Source: Drosophila pseudoobscura
Taxonomy: Eukaryota; Arthropoda; Insecta; Diptera; Drosophilidae
NCBI RefSeq assembly: GCF_009870125.1
Contig: NC_046679.1
Location: 16,430,001 to 16,494,000 of the forward strand
Length of the DNA: 64,000 bases
Reading direction: 5' to 3'
Shown: piece after piece, positions 11,961-22,300 of the stretch
Layout of the letters: every line of letters begins with the position of its first letter
Position numbering within the stretch: the first letter of the stretch is position 1
Made by a program: the position numbers and the translations under genes
The notes under the pieces: model-generated
Database searches by the model: none
Seen by the model: the letters and a program-made list of their open reading frames with translations, nothing else
Told to the model about the DNA's origin: nothing

Positions 11961-13285
11961 GGAGTTATGTCTAAAAAATTAATCTGGTCATAATCTGAAA
12001 GGTCGTTTTCTATGCCATCAACTTCGGCGTTTGCTATAGTTTGGTAATCCTGTTCTTCCTGATCGAGTAGGGTATCTTCTGCTTCTACGTGGTTAATTCT
12101 TTGTTGTTTCGGTCCCGTAAAACGTGCGCTACTATTGTTCGGTCGCTTGTTTGTTTGTCCCTGGTTGTTGTAGTCCGATTGGTTGTTTTGTTGCTGACTT
12201 TGCCACTGGTTTTGTCTCTGAGGCGCGCTATTTTGTTGATACTGAGTAGTCTGCCTAAAACGTGAGGATGTGTCCACGTCCATTGGTTGGACCTGTTCTG
12301 ATTTTGGTAAAAATTCTTGTTTCCTATACTGTGGGAGTTTCCCTAGTTGTCTTTGCCTTGTGTCCGTCATTAAATTCTCTCTGCCATGCTGTCTTTGTTC
12401 AGTTCTCTGAGCTTTTTCTTCTATGCTACGGGCGTAGTTTGAAGCGAACATATATCGATCATGATTAGCCTCAACTTCTTGAGCCAGTGCCAAAGCAGAG
12501 GGTAGATCTTTTGGTCTTGCCGAGAATAGAACATCACTTAAAGTCTTCTTGGTTCCTGAGATGAACACTCGTAGAGCGTCCGCTCTGTATTTCTCATTCA
12601 ATGAAGAAGCTACAGTGGTTTCGTTAGTCATAATTGTTTTGTTTATAAGGAGGGTCAGTTTCTTTTCTACTTCGTCATAGTACTGTAATAATGTCAAATT
12701 TCCCTGCCGGAGCGTTGACATCTCTTGTTCAATTAAGTATATTGGTCGTTTGTCTGCGTACGTAAAGTCTAGTCGATCTATAATGGCTTTAAAATTAAGG
12801 GGAGTGTCGAAAGAAGAGAGTACCATATCAGCTGAGTTCTTAACTTTGTTTCTCAGTATTCCTAAAGCTTGATAATGTTTTGAGCTACCGTCAAATTTCT
12901 CATAAACTTTGTATGCGGTATGCGCAGCCTTCCTCCATGAGACATAGGTTTCATTCTTTCCCTCAAAGTCGGGCAGGGATTTCATAATATCAAGAGTCTC
13001 ATTACAGACAACGTCTGTTCTTATCTCTGCATCCTTGTACGCCACCACTTGAGGAGCGTTAATTTGTACACTATTTAAGCTCTCCTGAATACCCTGTAGT
13101 TTTGAAGTGAAGCTCTGTTCCTGTACGGCTAGTGCGCTTGAAACCGCGGCCTCTATCATGAGTCTGAGCTGCTCGTTTGATATATTCATTTCTAAATTTA
13201 TGTTCTCTATTACGTCTTCCTGATAATTTGTTCCTTTTAGTTTCTGAAATTCTTTTACCAAATCTTGTACTTCCTTATCACTCAT
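11945..13285 (-). CDS. gag: Gag of the gypsy-type element
   Basis: Complete 446-residue frame from an ATG at 13285. The C-terminal third is rich in Gln, Asn and Arg and lacks the CCHC zinc knuckle, as in gypsy-group Gag proteins, which bind RNA through basic segments instead. It ends 16 nt inside the start of the pol frame, and a T TTT TTA heptamer (plus 11972-11978) is positioned in frame for -1 frameshifting into pol. It packages the element RNA into virus-like particles. No stop or frameshift lesion was seen. Confidence 0.92.
   Translation of the reverse strand: MSDKEVQDLVKEFQKLKGTNYQEDVIENINLEMNISNEQLRLMIEAAVSSALAVQEQSFTSKLQGIQESLNSVQINAPQVVAYKDAEIRTDVVCNETLDIMKSLPDFEGKNETYVSWRKAAHTAYKVYEKFDGSSKHYQALGILRNKVKNSADMVLSSFDTPLNFKAIIDRLDFTYADKRPIYLIEQEMSTLRQGNLTLLQYYDEVEKKLTLLINKTIMTNETTVASSLNEKYRADALRVFISGTKKTLSDVLFSARPKDLPSALALAQEVEANHDRYMFASNYARSIEEKAQRTEQRQHGRENLMTDTRQRQLGKLPQYRKQEFLPKSEQVQPMDVDTSSRFRQTTQYQQNSAPQRQNQWQSQQQNNQSDYNNQGQTNKRPNNSSARFTGPKQQRINHVEAEDTLLDQEEQDYQTIANAEVDGIENDLSDYDQINFLDITPCFRS
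11972..11978 (-). promoter_or_regulatory. -1 ribosomal frameshift slippery heptamer between gag and pol
   Basis: The minus strand reads T TTT TTA with gag codons AAT TTT TTA, exactly the X XXY YYZ arrangement. It lies about 25 nt before the gag stop, and slipping back one base enters the open pol frame, which lacks a convincing ATG of its own at its start. Confidence 0.75.
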
Positions 13286-13420
13286 AACCTAAACCAAAAA
13301 ATGCACCTGTTTTTATTTATTTCACTATCAATCAACTTGCAAGACTAAATTGTGTTTTATGTGGGGTTTTGAGTTTTTTTTTTTTAATGAACACTCTACT
13401 CACATGTTCTTTGTCATAAA

Positions 13421-13853
13421 CTATGTTAGTATAGCTGCTTCTTGATGTCTTCTTGTTGGTAGGTGTATGGTGGTGTATGGTGTACGGTTTATGGTGTATA
13501 GTGTACAATTTATGGTGTATGGTAGTATGGTGTCTTCTTTGTCTTCCAGATGCTGCTGGATTTATACTATGTTAGTATAGCTGCTTCTTGATGTCTTCTT
13601 GTTGGTAGGTGTATGGTGGTGTATGGTGTACGGTTTATGGTGTATGGTGAACAATTTATGGTGTATGGTAGTATGGTGTCTTCCTTGTCTTCCAGATGCT
13701 GCTGGATTTATACTATGTTAGTATAGCTGCTTCTTGATGTCTTCTTGTTGGTAGGTGTATGGTGGTGTATGGTGTACGGTTTATGGTGTATGGTGTACAA
13801 TTTATGGTGTATGGTAGTATGGTGTCTTCTTTGTCTTCCAGATGCTGCTGGAT
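13421..13853 (-). repeat. Three-copy 146-bp tandem array in the retrotransposon leader
   Basis: Copies start at 13421, 13567 and 13713 (exact 146-bp period), the last ending near 13853. Each unit starts CTATGTTAGTATAGC on the plus strand and contains many GTATGGT/GTACGGT sub-repeats. The array lies between the 5' LTR and the gag start, where gypsy carries its Su(Hw) insulator. I do not see the gypsy TGCATA core here, so any bound factor would differ. Confidence 0.9.
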
Positions 13854-13929
13854 CTGTTTTTTTTTTTTTATGTTCAATTGCGTGTATTGGTTTTTTATTT
13901 TTGCCGCTGGTTCAGGTTTTGCCGTGGGT

Positions 13930-13947
13930 TCGAATTAGTTGGGCGCC
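13930..13947 (-). other. Primer binding site
   Basis: Immediately inside the 5' LTR the minus strand reads TGGCGCCCAACTAATTCG. Its first bases, TGGCGCCCAAC, match the 3' end complement of lysine-type tRNA used by several gypsy-like elements and retroviruses; the rest is not a perfect match as recalled, so the primer tRNA assignment is tentative. Confidence 0.6.
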
Positions 13948-14198
13948 AATTTTAATTTTATTTCTTTCGATTTTTATTTTATTTTATTCGGTTTGAGATA
14001 GGCGTGGCGACGGCCGACGCGGTTCATTTCTCCTCCCGAACTACTCCACTCCTTACAAGTAAGTTCCCAGCACTCCCGACGCTCACTGCTCGTTCTGCAA
14101 CATTGTTGCGTACCCAAAACTCCGGTGTCGCTGGGCAACATCCCCTGTGTAACGGCTGATCTTGTTTTTATATATTTTTTCGATCGATTGTGTTAACT
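13948..14198 (-). repeat. 5' LTR of the gypsy-type element
   Basis: A 251-bp direct repeat matching 7742-7992 base for base as far as I can read. On the minus strand it starts AGTTAACAC and ends AAAATT, the terminal pattern of gypsy-group LTRs rather than TG...CA. It is flanked on the right by the TACA target duplication. Confidence 0.93.
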
Positions 14199-14990
14199 TA
14201 CATATGCCTCAAATGATGCAAGTGTCGCCTGAGAATCTAATTCGTCACCTCACATTGCAGGCTCTACCCGAGTAGGGTATCGTAAAAGCTTTGGCAACTT
14301 CTTTATTTGGGTGAATACACACATGTATGTGTGCATGTACGAGTATGTATATGAGTTCTAAACGTGTGGTCGTAGCATAAAGCAGAGCAAGTTATAAACA
14401 AAATCGAAAGGCTGGCCGCCAAACACAAAAAGCACAAGTCGGGAGCAGAGCCAGAAGCAGAAGAGATACAGCCAGAGATATAGCCAAATAACAGATTGGA
14501 CCTGGGTGAAGGCAAAAGCGCAGCCAAAATCGATAATTTGTGCCAGCAAACCCGCGTCGCGCGCAATTGCGACCAAGTTTTGGTGTATAATTATTTGTAG
14601 AAGTGAGTCGTTAAGTACCACAAATATCGCTATAATTTGATTCTCGGGTAAGAAAATGTGGACTCCTCCGCGTAGGTCTCCATCCCATGTCATCCCTCCC
14701 CATTGTGTGTATCTGCATAAAGTCGGAGGCAAACATAAACAAGAGTTTCAAGGTCGCTTCGCTGCAAGTCAAAGAGGAAAACGAAGAAAAACAGATATGA
14801 TGTGTATACATATGTGTACATCGAAAAGCACATATGTACATATGTATAAACTTTTCTACACTTCTCTGTGTGTTTGTGTTTCAATGTCGCAATTCGCCAA
14901 AATATTGTACTCTTGTTCTATCGAAAATTGTTCTTTGTTATTGCTGTTTATCTCTTGTCTAACAATAAGTCTACTAATATTTATAGCAAG
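14199..14990 (+). other. Non-coding sequence between retrotransposon and GTPase gene
   Basis: Begins with the right target duplication TACA. It contains TACATATGTA-type repeats around 14805-14850 and no supported gene. A plausible splice acceptor (TTTATAG, ending 14986) lies 4 bp before the GTPase start codon, so this is either 5' UTR or the end of a first intron. Confidence 0.5.
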
Positions 14991-16920
14991 ATGGAGTCCT
15001 TCCTGAGTCTCTTCGATCCCAATCAGGACGACGGCTTTGACGAGGAGCCCGAGATAAATGGCAACTCCAGCGGCGGGGGCAGCAGTAGCAGCGACTACGA
15101 GATGGATGCCAACGCCAATGAGTGCAGTCCATACAGTGCCACCGCGACCGCCACGGCCAAGGGAAATTTGATCTTTGATTTCGAGCAGGGAATACTGCCA
15201 CCGGAGCCACAGCTCGGCAATGTGGAGTACAAGCTGAAGCTGGTGAGTCCTTCCAAGCAGCGCTTCGAGCATCTCGTCACACAGATGAAGTGGCGTCTGC
15301 GTGAGGGCAACGGCGAGGCCATCTATGAGATCGGTGTGTCCGATGCGGGCTATCTGCAGGGTCTCAGCGAGAAAGACATGAATGCCTCGCTGATGACTCT
15401 GAAGCAGATGGCCCATCACTTGGGTGCGAGCACCTCAGTGCTTCGCCGCAAGACCATCGCCGCTCGACGGGCGGTGGCCGAGGTGCTGGTGCGTAAGATT
15501 CCCGACGATCAGCATAACATTGAGGTGCGGGTAGCGGTTCTGGGCGGAGCCGACGCTGGCAAGTCCACGCTCCTGGGCGTACTCACGCAGGACGAACTGG
15601 ACAATGGACACGGTCGAGCGCGGCTCAACATGTTCAGGCATATGCACGAGATCCAGTCCGGTAAACATAATGGATATCAACACCTTTTAGCGCTTACTAA
15701 CACCTCTCCTCCTCCTCCTGCAGGTCGCACATCCTGCATCTCCCACGAGACTCTGGGCTTCGATGCGCTGGGGAATGTGGTCAACTACAAGTACAATGAG
15801 ATGATGACGGCCGAGGAGATCAGCGATCGCTCCAGCAAGCTCGTTACCTTCATGGATCTGGCAGGCCATCGACGCTACATGCGCACCACGGTCCAAGCGC
15901 TGAGTGGCTATTCGCCACACTATGCCATGCTGGTGGTGTCAGCGGGCAGCGGCTGCAACGAAACTACCGAGGAGCACTTGGCCATTGTGCGTGCCCTGGA
16001 CATGCCATTCTTCATTTTGGTCACCAAGACGGACATTACGTCGCCGGACGCCACCGTGCAGGAGCTGCGCACACTTCTCACAAACATTGGGTGCCGCAAG
16101 GTGCCGTTCGTGGTCACCAATACCGATGAGGCTATTTCTGCTGGCTCGAATCAGGTGTCTGAGAACATTGTACCCATATTTTGTGTCTCGAATGTCACGG
16201 GAACTGGCCTAAATCTGGTCACCAAGTTTCTCTATGTCCTATCGCCGGGCATAAGCAATGCCGAGAAGGATCGCCTCGAGCAGGAGTCCTGCGAGTTTCA
16301 GGTTGATGAAATTTTTCGGGTCACGGACGTTGGTCCCGTGGTGGGTGGTCTCCTGGTCCAAGGCGTGCTCATCGAGAATATGCCATTGAAAATTGGCCCT
16401 CTGCCGAACGGTAGCTTCCATCCCGTCAGCGTCAATACCATCCATCGGAATAAGGCGCCATGTCGTGTGGTACGCGCTGGCCAGAGCGCCTCGCTCTCGT
16501 TTACCATGGACCAGGAGCTGCCAAATCTGCGAAGCGGCATGGTACTGCTGGGCGACAGTCCGGACGAACCATACGGCACGTTCTTCTTTCAGGTGAGCCG
16601 ACAAAAAGTGTTGATTCTTCCTTATAAACGCATCGATTCCTTTGCAGGCCAAGGTATCTGTGTTGTTCCATGCCACGGCCATCTACGTGGGCTTCCAGAC
16701 CACCGTGCACATTGGAAGCATTCGTCAGACTGCCGTTATTCGGGGCATAATGGGTGGGGAGAAGCTGGGGACCAACGATTGCGCCTCCGTGATGTTTGAG
16801 TTTGTCGGCCATCCGGAATACGTGCGTCCCGGCATGCGCATCCTGTTCCGCGAGGGCACTAGCAAGGGCATCGGCGTTGTCACGCAAGTGTTTCCGGTCA
16901 ACAAAACTGGCACAAAGTGA
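14991..16920 (+). CDS. CG2017: GTPBP1-family GTPase
   Basis: Coding exons 14991-15660, 15724-16592 and 16648-16920 join in frame to 603 residues. Introns are short (63 and 55 bp) with GTAAAC/GTGAGC donors and TGCAG acceptors. The P-loop GGADAGKS is near residue 186, the G3 motif DLAGH near 267 and TKTD, the G4 motif, near 323; beta-barrel domain II/III sequence follows, as in EF-Tu-like translational GTPases. The acidic N-terminus with a Ser/Gly run precedes the conserved family region. Members of this family act in RNA surveillance and ribosome-linked quality control in animals. The start ATG follows an acceptor-like TATAG; an in-frame upstream extension has no support. The symbol is my recollection of the fly orthologue beside dispatched; the paralogue family is small, so family confidence exceeds symbol confidence. 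Confidence 0.9.
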
Positions 16921-17266
16921 AACGATCCCGGCAGAAAAGTCGCCGGATATTGATATTATGATATATGACATATTTCCAACTCAGATGAAATGTAAATACT
17001 TAATTAGAGGTTAGAGAAATGATGCGTGAAATCCCAGGCAGATCAGATCTTCTGTAAATTTAGTTTCGAGTTCTGTGATTTTTCGTTTAAGCTCGGATCA
17101 GTATATACTCGTATATAAACCAGCAGCAACAGCAGCAACAAACAGGCTTCACAATTTGAAATTGTGTAATCTAATCGTTAATTTCCTTTAACCTAAACCT
17201 TAATCAAACCCAACAAATTAAAGACAACGACAAACAAATGGCTCAACAATGAATTTATTCAATAAG
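16921..17266. other. Convergent 3' intergenic region
   Basis: 346 bp between the GTPase stop and the ECSIT stop, both genes pointing inward. On the minus strand an AATAAA lies just past the ECSIT stop (near 17250). Nothing else is recognisable. Confidence 0.5.
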
Positions 17267-18523
17267 TTAACTTACGCTCGGCTCCTCCTCCTTACGGCTA
17301 CGGCTACTGCTATCACTGCTGGTCGCTGGAACACTGGCCGGTCCCTCGATCTCTTCTGCCTTGGCAGGCACTGTGGATGTGAACCTGAACAGAACGGGGA
17401 CCTCGCCAATGGAAGGATTGCCATGCGCCTCCAACAGACGTATCCACGAGAGTAGCGAGTCCTTGGTGGAGGTGCCAGTGGCGCAGATGGCAAAAATAGT
17501 GCCATCGTCCTGCTGGTGGACCGAGCGCAGCTTGCCAAGCTGATTGTGTCGTCTCGGTGGGGGGCGACCGAAGAATGGCACCTCAATGTGCGACACATCA
17601 TCCTCGTCCAGCTGGCGCTCGTCCAACTGGGCCAGGAACTCGGTGTCAGCATCAGCGCGCAGGGTGAAGTAGTTAATTCGACGATTCCGTATCCATATGT
17701 GAAAGGGGCCCTCAATGTACAGGGCCTTTTGCCGAGAGTGCTCCCGCAACAGCTTCGACTGCTCCGGACTCATGCCGCTCACGATCCACGTCTCGTCCAC
17801 GGCATCCTTGAGCTCCTTGGTATCGAATACGTTAATCTGCGACCGCAGATCGACCGTGCACATCCGCTCGACGGCCAGTTTGGCGATTTCCAGCGTATCG
17901 TCGGGCACCGGGTTGGGCAGGGGCCAGGGCGACAGGTTCTTGAACTTGGGCATCCAGTACATCATCCGCCAGTACTTGCGCAGGGGGTGACCCTTGTTGC
18001 CGAACACATTCAGCAGCATGGCCTCCATCTCGTAGTCGGGCATGACGCCAAAATCCTCCATCTGCTCCAGCAGGTCTATGATGCACTGCTGCTGCTTGGG
18101 ATAGTGCATGAACTCGGCCTGAAACAGGTTCGTCGGTATGAATTTTCCCTTGGGCATCACATTGATCAGGGCCTTGTACACCTCGAGATCGTTCTCCACG
18201 CCAAAGTCGGGCATGTGCTTCAGTGCAGCGTAGATGAACTCGACATGGTTGCGCCTATGCACATCGCGCTCCTGGAAGATCTCCACCATTGTGAGGTACG
18301 TGTCCTTCGTCTTGTCCTGTGCTGCTGCAAACACATTACGCACAGCGGGCAGGCTCTTTGAGCCACCTGTGCCAGAACGTTTTGCATTTGGATTTCCGGA
18401 GTTGGAATTAGTCTCGTCGGCTGAATAGTTTCTGTGGAGAACGGCGGGAACGCGTTGTCCGGCACAAAGCGACTGGCGGCCAGTGCTGTGCATCCGCAGC
18501 AGGCACTGGGCCCGTCGCAGCAT
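17267..18523 (-). CDS. ECSIT: ECSIT, mitochondrial complex I assembly and Toll signalling intermediate
   Basis: Intronless 418-residue frame. The N-terminus (about 40 residues, rich in Arg, Leu, Ser, His, with almost no acid) looks like a mitochondrial targeting peptide. The conserved ECSIT core follows from about residue 60, with the alpha-helical pentatricopeptide-like stretch (HMPDFGVENDLEVYKAL, then LLEQMEDFGVMPDYEMEAML) that is diagnostic of the family, then a more variable beta-rich C-terminal domain around residues 240-380 and a short Ser/Glu tail. In animals ECSIT assists complex I assembly with NDUFAF1 and links TRAF6 to downstream kinases. It is divergently arranged with dispatched across about 875 bp, which probably holds both promoters. 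Confidence 0.93.
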   Translation of the reverse strand: MLRRAQCLLRMHSTGRQSLCAGQRVPAVLHRNYSADETNSNSGNPNAKRSGTGGSKSLPAVRNVFAAAQDKTKDTYLTMVEIFQERDVHRRNHVEFIYAALKHMPDFGVENDLEVYKALINVMPKGKFIPTNLFQAEFMHYPKQQQCIIDLLEQMEDFGVMPDYEMEAMLLNVFGNKGHPLRKYWRMMYWMPKFKNLSPWPLPNPVPDDTLEIAKLAVERMCTVDLRSQINVFDTKELKDAVDETWIVSGMSPEQSKLLREHSRQKALYIEGPFHIWIRNRRINYFTLRADADTEFLAQLDERQLDEDDVSHIEVPFFGRPPPRRHNQLGKLRSVHQQDDGTIFAICATGTSTKDSLLSWIRLLEAHGNPSIGEVPVLFRFTSTVPAKAEEIEGPASVPATSSDSSSRSRKEEEPSVS

Positions 18524-19398
18524 TTTTTATTTATAAATCTAAAAATTTAACTATAGTAAATAAGATTACAAAACATTGCAGACTAGGGATGGTATAAACT
18601 ATCGTTAACTTGCCATTTTCATCGAAAATTTATAAAAATCAGTTTTAATGTTAGTTTCAATGCTTTTCCGCTTTCAGTATCGGAGCGTATCTATATCCTT
18701 GCTGAAAAAATAGCTCATTCTAATTATTGATCAAGATTTATGTATTATATTTTACCCACATAATTATTAAAATGTCTTTTCTTCTGTCTGTTGTTTTCTG
18801 GTGAATGATTTTTCGCACATTCTTTTAAGGTGCGCCCAAAAGCTGTACGACATTCGACTTTGCTAACTGACTAGCTGAAAAAATCTACTTGCAAATTTAG
18901 CCTGATCTAATGTCTTACAGCTATAATTAGTCGTATAGACTTCGATATCGTACAAACGACGTATCGATGGTCGGACAAAACATCGATCTATCGCGAAATT
19001 CCTTTGCAGCGCTATCGTATCCTGGCTTTTTGTTGTTATTTCACAGTGTTTTCTGCATTTTATTATATTACCCTTGGTCGCAAATTTTTGGTTCCTTTTT
19101 TGTTTTAGTTAGTTCCAAGCCCTAAGTTAGTTGCACGTTCGCCTGGCTAAAATGTAATTCCACAAGCCAAGCGCCAACAAGTGGATTTTTGATCCTGAAA
19201 ATCCGAAAAAAACCACAGGCAGTATCTATAACAAAACCAAAACAATAGCATTTGACCCTGCCCTGGTTTTCGGAGACACAAGCAGCCGTCGATGATATGA
19301 TGGAGGAGGACTAGGAGTAACATCAACAGCGCTATGATAAGCAAATAAACAGAGGTTGATTCAATTATTGAAACGTTCAAAGGAACTGCTGCCTCGGC
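18524..19398. promoter_or_regulatory. Divergent intergenic region between ECSIT and dispatched
   Basis: AT-rich spacer with a DRE-like TATCGATG at 18962-18969 and further ATCGAT and ATATCG matches between 18940 and 19020, consistent with a DREF-type promoter shared or split between the two genes. The stretch from about 19040 to 19398 is the likely dispatched 5' UTR. No coding exon recognised. Confidence 0.4.
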
Positions 19399-22300
19399 AT
19401 GCTGTGCTTTGACTCAGAGAAGATGAACTGGTACTACCACGTCCTAGCTAGACGCCCGTACCTGGTTGTGGTCTCCATTGCGGTCTGTTGCGTGGCCTGC
19501 ATAATAGTGGCGCTCATCCTCAACAAACTGCCCGACTTCAGTGACCCCACCTTGGTACGTATGACTGCTGCTGGTCCACGCACATCCATATCTACGCATG
19601 CTCAATCCTCATACTCCCACTCCGTCATTTACATTTCAGGGGTTCGAGACGCGAGGCACCAAAATAGGGAAGCGTTTGACGGCCTGGTACAATCTTCTGC
19701 AGGAGACCGACCGACATGGCGTGCTATTCTCGAATCCGTCGGTTATCTGGGAAAAGCGCAGAGTGGATGAGGGTTACGGAGTGTCCCAACTGCATCCGAA
19801 TCATAGGCGCCGCAAGAACCAGCGGAAGCACAAAAACAAGAATAAGCGGCGAAAGGATCAGAAGAGGCACGAGCACTCAGAGGTGGCCGAGAAGATTATG
19901 TTGCTCAAGAAACGCCTGAAGGCTACAAGTGCCCCAAAAAGTGAAGGCGACCGAGATACATGGATGGGGGACAGCGGCGTCTTTCGGGACTACGAGATAA
20001 CCAACGACAGTGCCTCCTCCCCGCTGGAGCCGACCCGGCGCAGTGAAAAGATCCAGTATGGGCATAATACCACTTCAGTGGATGAGGAAGAGCACCGCGA
20101 GCGCGTGCAAACTAAAAAGAGCACTTGGCGTCTGCTAAAACAGGCAGCCACACTGCCCACCGACAGTTGGGCGGATGCCCACCTGCGCCAGCCTATAGAA
20201 GGATACTTCTGTGATTCGTCGCCCCGCAGGGAATACTCTCACTTTGTGGTCCAGCGCATTGGACCCAATGCCACCGACTCGCTGTTTGATTTGAACGGCC
20301 TATTGGCCATGTGCCAGCTGCAGGAACAGATTAGAGACGTTCCCAGCTACAAGGCATATTGCGAGCCCGAAAGGTCGACCTCCGACTGCTGCCGGCCCTG
20401 GTCTTTACCTAACTACGCCGCACTGCTGGCCAACAAAAGTTCCTGTTTCGACCTAACGACCGATGATGTGAGCTCGCTGCAGTCTCTGCTGGTGGGCTGC
20501 TATGAGTACTTTCACGACCTGAAGCTAGACAACAACTGCAATGAGTACTCTCGCTGCTATGCGCCTGAGGAATGCAAGCGCCACAATCTAGTCTACAACG
20601 TACTTAATTTCCTCAGCGACTTTAGCTTTATCAGGCCAAACGTAAGCAGCATTAGATTCTAGTAATTTTAAACAATATTTAATGAGAATATTTTGCAGAA
20701 TTCGAATGTTTACTTGAAGTACGCTATGATCTTTGTGCCTGTGGCGCAGTCCAACCGTGTGCTGCCACTATTTCATGAATGGGAAGATGTGTAAGTAGTG
20801 TGGATGTGGAAACTGGACTCAGTACTTTCGTAGGGTATAGCGATCGATGGGCCCCGATGGCATTATGCCATCCTTGGCCATGAAAAGTGCCGGCATGCAT
20901 ATCTCGTCAAAGTAGGTGGTTAGATTGTACTTTGTAAACAGTTTACGCATTGCCTTCGCAAAGTTATCCAACGACATGTCTTTTGGCTTGGGCTCTGGAT
21001 AGATTGCATCCCGAAATTGTTCTGTTTCCTGGATGCGATTGTAATAATTCCCATAGGTTGTCCAATAGTCCTTGTGGTTAATGTCAAGCTTAGTGTCTTC
21101 TTTGCTCAAGTTTTTACGGCGCTGGCTTAGCAGCGACACGTACTCCTTGTGGGAGTAGTCGAACATATATACCGTCTTTTGCAGGTCTTTCAGATATTGC
21201 TCGATCTGTTTGTACTGCACGGGCGGGCACACAAAGAACAGCTTGTAGATCTCCTCGTTGCACCACTTGTTGCGCCGTACAAACTGTTCATACTCCTCGC
21301 GCCAGTCCATAGAACGGGGCCAGGACCTTGTTTTCATTTCCTGTCCGTTAACCTTGAGATTGTTCGCATAGTGGCCAGTGAGAAGCGAGGGGTCTTCTTG
21401 CGGTATTTTTTTAGCGCGTGACCGCATTTCGGCTTTATTATGATTCACGTAGTCCGCCTGTGTGGTGGTTTGACATTTGCGGCACTTTGGCAGGATATCC
21501 TCCAGGAAAATCTGATCCATATCCGCCAATTGTGCTTCCCTCGTTTTCGGCGCCATTTCGCTGACTTATTTTAAATTTAGATTTTGTATAGTTTAATGTT
21601 TGTCTGTAGAGTAATGAGTAATGACTGTATTTTCAGAGACCTACGTAACGAGCTGGTGGAAGTGATTGCCATGGACTTGGGGCTGGAGAACGAACTGTTC
21701 AACGAGCTGCTGCTGACAGACGTTTGGCTGGTATCGCTTGGCGGCCTATTTGTGATGGCCAGCGTTTGGCTGTACACCGGTTCCGTCTTTATTACAGCCA
21801 TGTCCTGCATTGCCGTCTGCTTCTCGTTGGGACTGGCCTACTTTGTCTACTCTATAGTCCTGGAGTTTGCGTTTTTTCCCTACATGAACCTCCTGGCCGT
21901 GATTGTGATCATTGGCATTGGGGCAGATGACGTGTTTTTGTTTTTGAAAATCTGGCATTGTGTGTTGGCTGAAAGATTTAGCAATCGCTGCGGCACATTG
22001 ACCAACGCCCAGTCGCAGAGTGCACTGCCAACACCATTGGATCAGGGCGAGCATACGGAAACGTTGGAGAACATCATGGCCTTGACAATGCGTCATGCCG
22101 CTGCGTCCATGTTTGTCACATCGCTGACGACGGCGGGCGCCTTCTACGCCTCCTACAGCAGCTCCATAACGGCCATTAAGTGTTTTGGGTAAGGTGTTCG
22201 GACACATCGTAAACCTTTGCTTTCCACTAATAAAAAATTGGATTTTTCAGGATCTTTGCAGGAACAGTTGTGGTGACAAACTATTTACTGATGATCACTT

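Larger units (their letters stand above)
7742..14198 (-). mobile_element. Full-length gypsy/errantivirus-type LTR retrotransposon
   Basis: A 6,457-bp element in minus orientation: 251-bp direct LTRs at 13948-14198 (5') and 7742-7992 (3') that look identical by eye, a 4-bp target duplication TACA at 7738-7741 and 14199-14202, LTR ends AGTTAAC...AAAATT as in the gypsy group, a primer site directly inside the 5' LTR and a purine tract directly inside the 3' LTR. Order on the minus strand is leader with tandem repeats, gag, pol (protease, reverse transcriptase, RNase H, integrase), then a short and damaged env region. Gag and pol frames are open throughout. Matching LTRs with undamaged gag-pol indicate a recent insertion that may still be transposition-competent in the cell, though not infectious given the env region. 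I do not recognise the exact family. Confidence 0.95.

Noticed and set aside
13421-13853. CRISPR-like regular direct repeats
   Set aside because: The units are contiguous 146-bp tandem copies with no spacers, in a eukaryotic retrotransposon.
13745-13996. Open frame rich in Trp, Cys and Val across the tandem array
   Set aside because: It is a translation of the 146-bp retrotransposon repeats and the LTR edge, not a gene.
17516-18361. 281-codon plus-strand open frame
   Set aside because: It lies antisense within ECSIT and mirrors its GC-rich codon use; it is a shadow frame with no start context or domain.
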